Below, piece after piece: positions 1 through 8,346 of a stretch of DNA of 64,000 bases. The DNA is taken from positions 62,001 to 126,000 of the forward strand of contig CAVSWP010000002.1 in NCBI GenBank assembly GCA_963731665.1, written 5' to 3'. Source of the stretch: Chersky-840 sp035604715. GTDB taxonomy: Bacteria; Actinomycetota; Acidimicrobiia; Acidimicrobiales; UBA8190. The position numbers and the translations under genes are program-made. Within the stretch, counting starts at the first letter, position 1, and every line of letters begins with the position of its first letter. Under the pieces are notes generated by a model. That model ran no database searches. It saw nothing but the letters and a program-made list of their open reading frames with translations, and had not been told where the DNA came from.

Positions 1-168
1 GAGGCGGGCGTCCGTGGCGCGCTGCTGCGGCGCTACGGCATCGAGATCGGGGCGGGCGTGGGCGTCATGGCGGGCCGGGTGTGGCGCATCGGCTGCATGG
101 GCCACACGGCGCGCTTGCGCAATGTCGAGCTGCTGCTGGGCGCCCTCGGAGAGGTGTTGGGGCGGTGA
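1..168 (+). CDS. PLP-dependent aminotransferase, class V (C-terminal fragment)
   Basis: The window opens inside this reading frame, which runs from base 1 to a TGA at 166. The 55 visible residues contain RIGCMGHTAR followed by NVELLLGAL. This resembles the end of the small domain in alanine-glyoxylate / serine-pyruvate type aminotransferases (SGAT/PucG-like). The PLP lysine lies outside the window, so activity cannot be judged. The stop overlaps the GTG of the next gene by four bases (GTGA), which suggests translational coupling. The family assignment rests only on the tail and is moderate. Confidence 0.55.
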   Translation, partial: EAGVRGALLRRYGIEIGAGVGVMAGRVWRIGCMGHTARLRNVELLLGALGEVLGR

Positions 169-785
169 TCGGGCGCACGGCGCGGGCCACGCCACTCGAG
201 CTCACCGGAGGACGGATCCGGCTGCGCACCCTGGGTGAGGACGACTACGAGAGTTGGTTCGAGGTGCGCGCCCGCTGTCGGCGGTGGCTCGTCCCCTGGG
301 AGCCGCGTCCCACCGGCGCACCGCTCACCCCCGAGGACCGCGCCAGCTTCAACGCCCGCTGCGCGGCTCGTGAGCGTGAGCGTCAGATGGGAAGCGGGTA
401 CGGGTTCGGGGTCTTCCTGGGGGAGCGCTTCGCCGGCGAGATCACCCTGTCGTCCATCCAGCGCGGCCCGTTCCAGAACGCCTTCGTCGGCTACTGGATC
501 GATGAGGCCCTGGCCGGACAGGGCCTGGCGCCCGAGGCCACGGTGGCCGTCCTGCGCTTTGCCTTCGAGGAGCTCGGCCTGCACCGCGTGGAGGTCGCCA
601 TCGTGCCGCGCAACCGGGCCAGCCGGAGGGTGGTCGAGAAGCTGTGCCTGCGCGAGGAGGGAGTGGCGGTGCGCTACCTCGAGATCGACGGGCACTGGGA
701 GGACCACGTCCGCTACGCCATGACGGCGGAGGAGTGGGCCACCCGGGCCCAGGACCTCGTCCGCCAGTGGCTCACCCGGTCGTGA
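165..785 (+). CDS. GNAT family N-acetyltransferase (RimJ/RimL type)
   Basis: A 206-residue protein of the GNAT fold that should transfer an acetyl group from acetyl-CoA to an amine, in this subfamily often an N-terminal amine or a small molecule. The acetyl-CoA loop is visible as GQGLAPEA around residues 113-120, followed by the helix and the strand HRVEVAIVPRN typical of RimJ/RimL proteins. A longer frame opens at 81, but the GTG at 165 overlaps the upstream stop by four bases and starts just before the conserved LTGGRIRLRTL strand, so I use it. The substrate is unknown. Confidence 0.8.
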   Translation: MIGRTARATPLELTGGRIRLRTLGEDDYESWFEVRARCRRWLVPWEPRPTGAPLTPEDRASFNARCAARERERQMGSGYGFGVFLGERFAGEITLSSIQRGPFQNAFVGYWIDEALAGQGLAPEATVAVLRFAFEELGLHRVEVAIVPRNRASRRVVEKLCLREEGVAVRYLEIDGHWEDHVRYAMTAEEWATRAQDLVRQWLTRS

Positions 786-791
786 GCGTTC

Positions 792-1844
792 TCACCCTTC
801 GGAGCGTATGACGGCAGGGGAGTGCCGGAAGAACTGCTCGATGTCCTGCGAGTAGGTGTACGAAGGCGGAGTGTCCCCGACGCTCCGCCGCAGGCGCACG
901 GCGCGGATGAAGTTCTCCACCGCCCCGGCCGAGGTGTAGCGGCAGGAGAAGCCGGTCTTTCCGATCCGGGTGGTGTCGACGCCCCGGCCGTAGCGCAGGA
1001 GGCTCTCGAGCTCGGGGGGGAACTCGATCAGGCCCAGCCGTACGAGCGGGATGGCGGCGGTGTGGGTTCCCACCGGGGAGATCGGCAGGAGGCGAGTGCC
1101 GCAGATGCCGGTGACCTCGCTCCAGGGGAGCTTTCCGGCGCCCGCCACGTTGTAGAGACCGGGGATCCGCTGGCGCGTGACGTGTTCCAGGCAGCGGACC
1201 ACGTCATCCTCCTCGACGAATTGCAGGAGGGGGTCATAGCCGGCGATCGCCGGGCAGATCGGTCGGGAGAGGTTGGAGCTGATGGGCGTGACGATGTCGG
1301 TGCCCAGCACGTTGGCAAAGCGCAGGACCGAGACGACCGTGGCGGGGTTGTCCTCGGCGAAGTCGCGCACGAACCCTTCGACTTCGAGCAGCGAACGCTC
1401 CACCCTCGTCCGCGCCGGAGAGGTGCGGGCCATCTCCTCGCGGAACCAGGTGGGGTCGGTGGACGCCGAGCCGTAGACGAGCGTGGACGACTTCACCACC
1501 ACCTGACGAACCGGTGAGCCCGACTGTCCCGCCGCGGCCAGGAGGTTCATGGTCCCGATCACGTTGATCTCGTGCAGGGCCCGGCTCGAGACCCGGGTCG
1601 AGTCCACCACCAGGAAGGTATGGACGATGGTGTCCACCTGCGTGGCGCCCACGATGCGGGACAGGATCGAGTAGGTCTGGTCGGCCTTGACGAATTCCGT
1701 CCTTTCGAGCGGGACCGTGGGCTCTCGTGTGCCCATGCCGAGGATCATCTCCACCTCGGGGTCCGACTCCAGGGCCTGGGCCATGCGACCACCCCAGAAC
1801 GAGTCCAGGCCGGTGATCAGGACGCGTCGGCCCACCCGCCTCAC
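792..1844 (-). CDS. NAD-dependent epimerase/dehydratase-like SDR protein
   Basis: A 350-residue extended short-chain dehydrogenase. The Rossmann nucleotide loop is present near the N-terminus as ITGLDSFWGG, a variant of TGxxGxxG. The central block SSTLVYGSAS occupies the catalytic Tyr position but lacks a clean YxxxK, so catalysis is uncertain. Its start overlaps the stop of the acyltransferase by four bases (1841-1844), so the two form an operon. A GalE-like gene next to a PlsC-like gene recalls M. tuberculosis Rv0501/Rv0502, although the order here is reversed. The substrate is not deducible. Confidence 0.75.
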   Translation of the reverse strand: MRRVGRRVLITGLDSFWGGRMAQALESDPEVEMILGMGTREPTVPLERTEFVKADQTYSILSRIVGATQVDTIVHTFLVVDSTRVSSRALHEINVIGTMNLLAAAGQSGSPVRQVVVKSSTLVYGSASTDPTWFREEMARTSPARTRVERSLLEVEGFVRDFAEDNPATVVSVLRFANVLGTDIVTPISSNLSRPICPAIAGYDPLLQFVEEDDVVRCLEHVTRQRIPGLYNVAGAGKLPWSEVTGICGTRLLPISPVGTHTAAIPLVRLGLIEFPPELESLLRYGRGVDTTRIGKTGFSCRYTSAGAVENFIRAVRLRRSVGDTPPSYTYSQDIEQFFRHSPAVIRSEG

Positions 1845-2707
1845 CCAAACCAGACGCTGCGTCGCTCGCGCAACATCTCGTAGATGGTCTCCTGCATGTT
1901 GATGCGGATCTTCTCGGCCTCTTCCATGACGCGGCTCTTGGAATAGCGCTCCTGGCCGCTCGGCACGTTGAAGGTGACCGGGTCGAGGACGCGCAGCTTG
2001 AACTTCGCCGGGAAGTACAGGGCCAGGCCGAGGGGACCGAAGAGCAACATGTTGGCGGTCACCGGGAAGTAGGGAACCCCGAGCAGGCGGGCAAGCGATG
2101 GAATGCGAAAGACGATGGGCATCGACTCCTCGGCCCCGACCACGGCGATGGGGATGACCGGGACACCGGCGCGCATGGCGATCTCGACGAACCCGCCGCG
2201 GCCGAAGCGTCGCAACCGGTAGCGGTCCGCATAGGTCTTCGACGGGCCCTTTGTTCCCTCCGGGAACACCAGCGCCAGCTGACCCTGGTCACGCAGGAGG
2301 CGCAAGGCGTTGTCGGGGTGAGCGGGTACACCTCCCACCCGCGCCCAGACCGTGCCCAACCACGGCATCTCCCGGAAGAAGAAGTCGGCCATGCCGTACA
2401 CGGGGCGACCGCGCTCGACCTCGATGCCGTGCATGATCGTCGGGGCGTCCGAGGGGATGGCCCCGGCGTGATTGGCCACCAGGAGCGCGCCCCCGGTCTT
2501 GGGTATCTTCTCCAGGCCTTCCCACTCGACCCGGAACCAGTTGTCGTAGAGGGGTGCGAACACCCGGCGGGCGATGGAGCGGGTGTGCTCGGAGCGTCCC
2601 CACTCGTCCACGTCGGACAGGCGCTGCCCGGGGCTGGGCGTTTCTTCGGAGCGGGGGAGCGGCACCAACGCGGCGCGTTGCTCGCGCGGCGTCGTCTCTC
2701 TGCCCAT
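1841..2707 (-). CDS. 1-acyl-glycerol-3-phosphate acyltransferase-like protein (PlsC domain)
   Basis: A 288-residue acyltransferase that probably moves an acyl chain from acyl-CoA or acyl-ACP onto a (lyso)phospholipid-type acceptor at the membrane. The acceptor motif is VANHAGAIPSD, so His and Asp are separated by six residues as in mycobacterial Rv0502-like proteins rather than the classical HX4D. The later block FPEGTKGP is also conserved. The frame is open upstream into the NlpC/P60 gene. I use the ATG at 2707, because residues before it have no family similarity and would overlap that gene. Confidence 0.75.
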   Translation of the reverse strand: MGRETTPREQRAALVPLPRSEETPSPGQRLSDVDEWGRSEHTRSIARRVFAPLYDNWFRVEWEGLEKIPKTGGALLVANHAGAIPSDAPTIMHGIEVERGRPVYGMADFFFREMPWLGTVWARVGGVPAHPDNALRLLRDQGQLALVFPEGTKGPSKTYADRYRLRRFGRGGFVEIAMRAGVPVIPIAVVGAEESMPIVFRIPSLARLLGVPYFPVTANMLLFGPLGLALYFPAKFKLRVLDPVTFNVPSGQERYSKSRVMEEAEKIRINMQETIYEMLRERRSVWFG

Positions 2708-2787
2708 TGTCACCAGGTCATGGTACCCGTCGGTGCCAGCGCGGCCCGCAGGGCCGGGGGCACCGACGCTCCCGGGTGTCCGGCACG

Positions 2788-4059
2788 CTACGGCCGGGCC
2801 GCCCCGACCAGTCCCAGGTACCACATCGGGTCGAACTCGACCACGGTCCCGGTGTGGGCGGCCTGGATGATCGTGTCGGCGCCGTAGGGCCCCGAGCCCA
2901 CGTACATCACCACGTGGTCGATGCCGTCGCCCTCGATGTCGTAGAAGAGCAGGTCGCCCGGCTGGACCTGGCTGAAGGGAATGTGGGTGGACTCGGCGTA
3001 CTGGATGTCGGCGGAGTGCAAGAGGGCCACCCCGGCGGCGCGCCAGGCGAGCATGGTGAGCCCCGAGCAGTCCAGACCGCTCGGAGTGGCGCCCCCCCAT
3101 TGGTAGGGCACGCCCAGGTACTTCTCGGCGCCCCGTAGGGCGAGGGCGCCCGCACCGGCGGCCGCCTCGGGCGCTCCGGTGCCGATGACCACGGTGGCCC
3201 CGGCGCTGGCCGAGGCCTGATCGGCGGCGGCGGCGGCCTGGGCGGCGGCGGCGGATCCCGCCCCGAAGGTCTGTGCCACCTGCGCGGCCTGCGCGGCGGC
3301 CGCGGCCGCCTGCTCCTTGGCCGCCTCGGTTGCCGCCGCTGCGGCCGCGGCGGCGGCCGCAGCGGCCTCCTCCTCGGCCCGTTGTGCGACCAGCTGGGCC
3401 AGATGACCCTTCACCGAGGTGAGCGTCGCTTGGGTGGCGCTGGCGTTGGCGGCGGCGGCCTGCCGAGCCGTTTCGACCTGTGTCGAGATGGTGGCCGCTT
3501 GGCGCTGCTGGGAGTGCAGCGCCGACTCGGTGGCGTTGAGCTCGCGCTCGCTCGCCTGGAGTTGGTTGACCGCGTCGTTGATGTTGCCGATCGCCGTCTG
3601 CTGGTACTCGTCATGGAGCGCGCCGTTGTCGGATGACGGCGAGAACATCGAGCTGAGATCGTCCGACGGTGTGTCGTAGATGTACGCGTTCACCGCCGCC
3701 ACCTGGAGCTCGTGATGCGCGACCGTGTGCTCCTGGCGAGCGAGAGCGAGTCGGGCGTCGGTCGCCGACAGCTGGGTGTTCACCTGCTCGAGGTGCACAT
3801 TGGCCTGGTCGTATTGTTCGGACAGCTTCTCCAGGTCCTGTTGTTGCGCCGCGAACTGCGCTTCGACCTGGTCCACTTGCGCTTGCGTGGCGTCGATCGA
3901 CGATCCGGAGACCCCGGACTGTCCGGCCCCGACCCCCGTTGCCGGCGGAGAAGCCCCCGCCGGCGCCCCCACGACGGCCACCGCCACGATCACCGACACG
4001 GCACCCGCCACCCGGCGAGCGAGGACCTGCGTGCGGGCGCGACGGAACAAGCCGGTCAC
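2788..4059 (-). CDS. NlpC/P60 family peptidoglycan hydrolase with N-terminal coiled coil
   Basis: A secreted cell-wall endopeptidase of about 423 residues. An N-terminal signal segment is followed by a long Gln/Ala-rich coiled coil, then a poly-Ala linker encoded by GCG/GCC runs near 3230-3370, then a C-terminal NlpC/P60 domain. The catalytic Cys is in DCSGLTMLAW and the His in DHVVMYVG; a Gln in IIQAAHTG may be the third polar residue. A GTG at 4077 is possible. I prefer 4059 because the sequence around it (CTGTTGTGAC) is identical at the start of the paralogue at 9190-10320. Coiled-coil NlpC proteins of this type often act in daughter-cell separation. Confidence 0.85.
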   Translation of the reverse strand: MTGLFRRARTQVLARRVAGAVSVIVAVAVVGAPAGASPPATGVGAGQSGVSGSSIDATQAQVDQVEAQFAAQQQDLEKLSEQYDQANVHLEQVNTQLSATDARLALARQEHTVAHHELQVAAVNAYIYDTPSDDLSSMFSPSSDNGALHDEYQQTAIGNINDAVNQLQASERELNATESALHSQQRQAATISTQVETARQAAAANASATQATLTSVKGHLAQLVAQRAEEEAAAAAAAAAAAATEAAKEQAAAAAAQAAQVAQTFGAGSAAAAQAAAAADQASASAGATVVIGTGAPEAAAGAGALALRGAEKYLGVPYQWGGATPSGLDCSGLTMLAWRAAGVALLHSADIQYAESTHIPFSQVQPGDLLFYDIEGDGIDHVVMYVGSGPYGADTIIQAAHTGTVVEFDPMWYLGLVGAARP

Positions 4060-4121
4060 AACAGTCACTTTGTCCACAGTTACCAGGTCGGCATCCCGGA
4101 GGAGAGGCTGGAGCTGATTCC

Positions 4122-4150
4122 TTGACCTCGCAAAGGGAGGCGCCTACCTT
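4122..4150 (+). promoter_or_regulatory. candidate sigma-70 promoter for the carboxylesterase
   Basis: TTGACC at 4122-4127 and TACCTT at 4145-4150 are separated by 17 bases. Transcription from it would start near 4157 and leave a leader of about 45 bases before the GTG at 4203. Confidence 0.4.
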
Positions 4151-4202
4151 GCCTACAGGCTGGACAATTGACCAGGGCCGCCGAGCCTGGGGGGGGAAGA
4201 CC

Positions 4203-5744
4203 GTGGAGGGGTTGACCCGCACCACCGCCGGGGTGCTCCAGGGGGCTCAGGAGTCCGGCGTCTGGGTGTTCCGGGGCGTCCCCTACGCCCAGGTGCCGCC
4301 GGGGGGTCGGTGGCGGCCGGCGCAGCCCCCGAAGCCGTGGACCGGGACCCGGATGGCCACCTCGTGGGGGCCGATCGCACCCCAGACGCCCCCCGTCCCC
4401 GGTTTCAGCTTCCCTGACGACCCCACGGCGTGGGACGAGGACTGCCTGAACCTCAACATCTGGACCCCGGGGCTCGACGACGGCGGGCGGCCGGTGATGG
4501 TCTGGCTCCACGGAGGGGGGTTCACCACCGGGACGGGCGCGAGCGCGCTGTTCGCGGGTGGTCGACTCGCCTCCCAGGGAGTCGTCGTGGTGACCATCAA
4601 CTATCGCCTGGGGGCCCTCGGGCTCCTCGCCCATCCGGATCTCGGGCCCCCCGGCGACACGGGGTGGGGCAATTCGAGCCTGCGTGACCAGATAGCCGCT
4701 CTCGACTGGGTGAAGCAGAACATCGCAGGATTCGGTGGAGACCCCGCCAACGTGACGTTGTTCGGAGAGTCGGCCGGAGCGATGAGCATCTCGGACCTGC
4801 TCGCGGCTCCCGACGCCACTGGTCTGTTCCGGCGCGTCGTCATCCAGAGCGGGCCCCCGGCGACGGCCAGTCCCCAGTGGGCGATGCGACGAGCACAACG
4901 CTTGGCCGGCTTCCTCGGCGTGCCCGACGATGGGTTGGCAGCGTTGCGTGACGTGCCTGCCGAGCGCCTCGTCGAGGGGACGCGGCAACTGGCGGTGGAG
5001 GCACCTTCCGATGGCGGGCTGCCCATGGCACTGCTCCCCGTCGTCGACGGTGGACTCCTGCACCGGCCGCCGGGCGAGATGATCGTCGAGGGCCTGGTCC
5101 CGTCGGTGCCAGTCCTGTTGGGTACCACGCGCGACGAGTGCGCACTGTTCACCTCCGGCGACCACGGCGACCTGAGCCTGGACGACGCCGCTGTGGCGCG
5201 TCGCCTGGCGGCGCGGGTGGGCCCCGCCGCCGGTGACATCGTCGACGGCTATCGCCGGGCCCGGGTGGCCCGAGGCGAGCCTGTGACCGGCCGTGACCTG
5301 TGGAGCGCGGTGACCACGGACTACGTGTTCCGTCTCCCGCTCCTGGCGCTTGCCGCCGCCCACGTCAAGTACCAACCGCAGACGTACACGTACTTGTTCA
5401 CGTGGGAGTCACCGTTCCTGGGGGGGATGTTCGGGTCGTGCCACGGGCTCGAGATCCCCTTCGTCTTCGGCACCGTCGAGGACCCGGCCGTGCAGGCCTT
5501 CACGGGCGCCGGCCCCCACGCCATGGCGCTCTCCGAGCAGATGCGCCACGCCTGGGTGGCCTTCGCGCGCGACGGCGACCCTTCCTGCGATGCCGTCGGA
5601 CCCTGGGCGGCCTACGACCCTGTCAGCCGGCCCACCATGGTGTTCGGGCCCGACGGAGGCGTGCACGACGACCCCCGCCGGGACGAGAGGCTCATATGGG
5701 ACGAGACGGGGACCGCGCCCATGGTGGGTCATCACCACGAGTGA
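4203..5744 (+). CDS. type B carboxylesterase / PnbA-like alpha/beta hydrolase
   Basis: A 513-residue esterase of the carboxylesterase/cholinesterase family that hydrolyses carboxylic esters. The nucleophile elbow is FGESAGAMS, the oxyanion loop is LHGGGFTTG, and the catalytic His lies in GSCHGLEIPFVFG. Length and motif order match PnbA-type esterases. The frame is open back to 3669, but the family start (TTAGVLQGAQESGVWVFRGVPYA region) places the true start at the GTG at 4203, downstream of a candidate promoter. There is no signal peptide at this start. It stands alone, followed by a tRNA gene. Confidence 0.88.
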   Translation: MEGLTRTTAGVLQGAQESGVWVFRGVPYAQVPPGGRWRPAQPPKPWTGTRMATSWGPIAPQTPPVPGFSFPDDPTAWDEDCLNLNIWTPGLDDGGRPVMVWLHGGGFTTGTGASALFAGGRLASQGVVVVTINYRLGALGLLAHPDLGPPGDTGWGNSSLRDQIAALDWVKQNIAGFGGDPANVTLFGESAGAMSISDLLAAPDATGLFRRVVIQSGPPATASPQWAMRRAQRLAGFLGVPDDGLAALRDVPAERLVEGTRQLAVEAPSDGGLPMALLPVVDGGLLHRPPGEMIVEGLVPSVPVLLGTTRDECALFTSGDHGDLSLDDAAVARRLAARVGPAAGDIVDGYRRARVARGEPVTGRDLWSAVTTDYVFRLPLLALAAAHVKYQPQTYTYLFTWESPFLGGMFGSCHGLEIPFVFGTVEDPAVQAFTGAGPHAMALSEQMRHAWVAFARDGDPSCDAVGPWAAYDPVSRPTMVFGPDGGVHDDPRRDERLIWDETGTAPMVGHHHE

Positions 5745-5797
5745 ACGGCGAGACAGACTGGGTCGGGCCACCGCGGCATCGGTGTCCGGGTCGTCTC

Positions 5798-5871
5798 GGG
5801 GGTGTAGCCCAATCGGCAGAGGCAAGGCGCTTAAAACGCCTCCAGTGAGGGTTCGACTCCCTCCACCCCCA
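5798..5871 (+). tRNA. tRNA with anticodon UAA, class I shape (Leu by anticodon, atypical)
   Basis: A 74-base cloverleaf. The 7-bp acceptor stem is perfect (GGGGGTG with CACCCCC), the anticodon stem AGGCG/CGCCT and T stem GAGGG/CCCTC are perfect, and the T loop is TTCGACT. The anticodon loop CTTAAAA gives anticodon TAA at 5832-5834. The discriminator base is A and CCA is not encoded. The variable loop is only five bases (CCAGT), whereas bacterial tRNA-Leu normally has a long variable arm. The D stem has only three good pairs. The structure is clear but the amino-acid identity is uncertain. Confidence 0.85.
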
Positions 5872-5889
5872 CGAACGGCGACGGCCGAC

Positions 5890-6357
5890 CTACGGACAGG
5901 TCGACTCGGTCGACACCTTGTCCAGCGCGTCGGCGAGCGCTTCGAGCTGTTGGCGGCTCAGCCGGTCGACGAAATGCCGGCGTACCTGCTCGACGTGGTC
6001 CGGGGCAGCGGCGTCGAGTCGGGCGCGCCCGGCCGGGGTGAGTACAGCGAAGGCTCCCCGGCGATCTGTGGGGCAGCGGTGGCGCTCGACCATGCCGGCC
6101 GCCACGAGCCCGTCGAGACGGCGGGTGAGACCGCTCGGCGACAACAGGAGCCGCTCGGCGAGCTCGCTCATCCGCATGCGGCCGTCATCCTCCTCCGACA
6201 ACTGCACGAGGACCCCGTAGTCCTGCACCGACAGGCCCTGGCTCGCCTGGAGATCGGCGTCGAGCCGGGCCAGCACGCGGGCGTGGGCCCGCAGGAGCGA
6301 CCGCCAGGCATGCATCTCGACCTCGTCGAGCCACGGCGTGACACCTGTGGATGGCAT
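5890..6357 (-). CDS. MarR family transcriptional regulator
   Basis: A 155-residue winged-helix regulator. The recognition region MSELAERLLLSPSGLTRRLD and the wing CPTDRRGAFAVLTPAG are typical of MarR. It probably binds the inverted repeat at 6383-6400 in the divergent promoter region, and so controls itself and perhaps the TIGR03084 gene on the other strand. The ATG at 6357 has a TACGCT hexamer six bases upstream, suggesting a leaderless transcript. The inducer is unknown. Confidence 0.88.
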   Translation of the reverse strand: MPSTGVTPWLDEVEMHAWRSLLRAHARVLARLDADLQASQGLSVQDYGVLVQLSEEDDGRMRMSELAERLLLSPSGLTRRLDGLVAAGMVERHRCPTDRRGAFAVLTPAGRARLDAAAPDHVEQVRRHFVDRLSRQQLEALADALDKVSTESTCP

Positions 6358-6363
6358 AACCCC

Positions 6364-6369
6364 AGCGTA
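6364..6369 (-). promoter_or_regulatory. -10 element TACGCT for the MarR gene, leaderless spacing
   Basis: TACGCT on the minus strand ends six bases before the ATG at 6357, so transcription would begin at or next to the start codon. Confidence 0.45.
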
Positions 6370-6382
6370 TCGGACCGACCAT

Positions 6383-6400
6383 TAGTTGCGCACGCAATTA
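6383..6400. promoter_or_regulatory. MarR-type operator, inverted repeat
   Basis: TAGTTGCGCACGCAATTA has TTGCG and CGCAA arms around a CA centre, with an outer TA/TA match and one mismatch. It lies between the divergent MarR and TIGR03084 genes and covers the expected -35 position of the MarR promoter. Size and form fit a MarR dimer site. Confidence 0.55.
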
Positions 6401-6449
6401 CAGCGGAAATCTCCCGGCGGCCCCACGGACCAATACCCCCCCATTCTCA

Positions 6450-6455
6450 TAGCCT
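6450..6455 (+). promoter_or_regulatory. -10 element TAGCCT for the TIGR03084 gene
   Basis: TAGCCT ends eight bases before the ATG at 6464, consistent with leaderless transcription. Confidence 0.4.
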
Positions 6456-6463
6456 GAGAGCCC

Positions 6464-7282
6464 ATGGCCCTCGAACCGACCACGCTGCCCGGTCTGCTCG
6501 AGGAGCTCGAAGCCGAGCACGCCGATCTCGAGGAGCTCCTGCGTCCCCTGGACGAGGCCTCGTGGGGGCTGGCCACGCCCGCCGAGGGGTGGGCGGTGCG
6601 TGACCAGGTGAGCCATCTGGCGTTCTTCGACGACGCCGCCACCTCGGCCATCGTGGATCCGGCCTCGTTCACCGTCATGGCCGAGGCCGCCCTGGCCGCC
6701 GGGGGCGACCCCATGGAGGAGCACCTGCGCCGGGGACGGTCCATGTCCGGACGCGACGTCTTGGCGTGGTGGCACGGCGCCCGACACCAGATGGTGGTGG
6801 CGGCCCGCGGCCTTGGTCCGGGGGACCGGGTCCCGTGGTTCGGCCCGCCCATGGGCGCGCTGTCGTTCGTGTCGGCCCGACTGATGGAGACGTGGGCGCA
6901 CGGCCAGGACGTCGCCGATGCCCTGGGCGTGACGCGGTCGCCGACGGCGCGACTGCGTCACGTGGCCCACCTCGGTGTGCGCGCCCGGCCCTTCTCCTAT
7001 GTCGTGCACGGCCTGCCGGTTCCCTCCCAGACCGTGGGTGTCGAGCTCACCGGTCCCTCGGGGGAGCACTGGGTGTGGGACGCCGGTGCCACCTCCGATG
7101 TGGTGCACGGGCCCGCGCTCGACTTCTGTCTGGTGGTCACCCAGCGTCGCCACGTGTCGGACACGGAGTTGACGGTGCAGGGCCCTCGGGCCTCGGAGTG
7201 GCTCGAGATCGCCCAGGCCTTCGCCGGGCCCCCGGGGACGGGGAGGCCGCCCCGGCACGCCGACACGGTGACGCCCGGTTAG
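6464..7282 (+). CDS. TIGR03084 family metal-binding protein (DinB/maleylpyruvate isomerase-like fold)
   Basis: A 272-residue protein with the N-terminal four-helix bundle shared by DinB and mycothiol-dependent maleylpyruvate isomerases. Putative metal-ligand histidines appear in RDQVSHLAFFD (about residue 52) and METWAHGQDVADA (about residue 147). The C-terminal half is the SCP2-like part characteristic of TIGR03084. The enzymatic activity of this actinobacterial family is not established. It is divergent from a MarR gene and may be controlled by it through the shared operator. Confidence 0.75.
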   Translation: MALEPTTLPGLLEELEAEHADLEELLRPLDEASWGLATPAEGWAVRDQVSHLAFFDDAATSAIVDPASFTVMAEAALAAGGDPMEEHLRRGRSMSGRDVLAWWHGARHQMVVAARGLGPGDRVPWFGPPMGALSFVSARLMETWAHGQDVADALGVTRSPTARLRHVAHLGVRARPFSYVVHGLPVPSQTVGVELTGPSGEHWVWDAGATSDVVHGPALDFCLVVTQRRHVSDTELTVQGPRASEWLEIAQAFAGPPGTGRPPRHADTVTPG

Positions 7283-7290
7283 GGGCCCGG

Positions 7291-8157
7291 TCAGGTCGGG
7301 GGGGACAGCGGATCGCCGCTCGGGGCGGCGCCGGTCAAGACCTCGTCCTCCCCGTCGTCGGCCTCTCGGTCCTGGTCTCCCGTGGACCGAGCACCGCGCC
7401 CGTGCCGGTGATACAGCCACAGCATCACGACCAGGCCGGCCACGAACAGCGCCAGGCCCGCGATCTGAACCAGTACCGAGCCCAGGTGACCGATCTCCCC
7501 GAGCCACAGGCGCTCCTCGAAGAAGCGGGCGAGCCCCCACAGGGCCATGGTGGCGGCCAGGACGAAGCCGTCGGGCCGGTCCTTGTAGTAGCGCTCGATG
7601 AGCAGGAGGATCCCGAAGATGACGAAGCTGTCGATGGCTTGGAGGATGGGGACCGGCAGGCGCTTTCCCACCTGGCCGGCGTAGTACATGCCGAACCATT
7701 CGTGGGTGGGATGCCCGCCGCCGGCCACCATCAACTGCGGACCGAGGAGCCGGCCCACCCCCCAGGCGGCCATGAGCACCGGGGAGACGATGTCCAACGC
7801 CCGCACCATCGACAACTGCGGGCAACGACGACGGGTGAGGATCAGGCCGGTGGGGACGCCGCCCAGCAGACCACCGAACGAGGACAGGCCCCCGTGCCAC
7901 ACCTGGAAGACCTCTCCGGGGTCGGCGGTGTACGTCGAGAGGTTGGCGAGCACGTGGAGGAGGCGGGCGCCGACGATCGACGCGGCCACGATCCAGAGGA
8001 AGACGCCCGTGAACCAATCGGTGGGGTACCCGTTGGCGCGCAGGCGCCGTTCGAAGTAGCGGTAGGCGAACCAGAACGTCACCGCCAGCCCGATGCCGTA
8101 GGTGTGGATGACGAGCGGGGTGGGCCCGAGATGGAAGGCGACGGGGATGGGCTTCAC
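7291..8157 (-). CDS. lgt: prolipoprotein diacylglyceryl transferase
   Basis: An integral membrane enzyme of about 288 residues that moves diacylglycerol from phosphatidylglycerol to the lipobox cysteine of prolipoproteins. Visible features are the N-terminal block GPTPLVIHTYGIG, HGGLSSFGGLLGG around residue 85, GVGRLLGPQLM and about seven hydrophobic segments. The charged C-terminal tail is species-specific. A frame start at 8205 is possible, but the GTG at 8157 puts VKPIPVAFHLG at the N-terminus as in other Lgt proteins. The lipoproteins at 49643 and 57034 would be substrates. Confidence 0.85.
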   Translation of the reverse strand: MKPIPVAFHLGPTPLVIHTYGIGLAVTFWFAYRYFERRLRANGYPTDWFTGVFLWIVAASIVGARLLHVLANLSTYTADPGEVFQVWHGGLSSFGGLLGGVPTGLILTRRRCPQLSMVRALDIVSPVLMAAWGVGRLLGPQLMVAGGGHPTHEWFGMYYAGQVGKRLPVPILQAIDSFVIFGILLLIERYYKDRPDGFVLAATMALWGLARFFEERLWLGEIGHLGSVLVQIAGLALFVAGLVVMLWLYHRHGRGARSTGDQDREADDGEDEVLTGAAPSGDPLSPPT

Positions 8158-8346
8158 GGTGGTCCTCGCGGGCGGATGGGCGGGCCCGTCGGGGCCCCAC
8201 CTCATCCAGCGTAGCGCCGACGGTCCGCAAGGCCTGGTCGGTGGGCCCTCACATGTGTTCGGGCCTGCTCGACGCGCTCAACGGTGCCCCATTAGCGTCG
8301 GCGCCGCACCCCGCCGTGGCGGCAGCGGCGCGACGAGGAGGACGTG

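Noticed and set aside
4060..4202. c-di-AMP (ydaO) riboswitch upstream of the NlpC/P60 genes
   Set aside because: Actinobacterial NlpC genes often carry this riboswitch, but neither upstream region shows its conserved stems, and the second gene has almost no leader.
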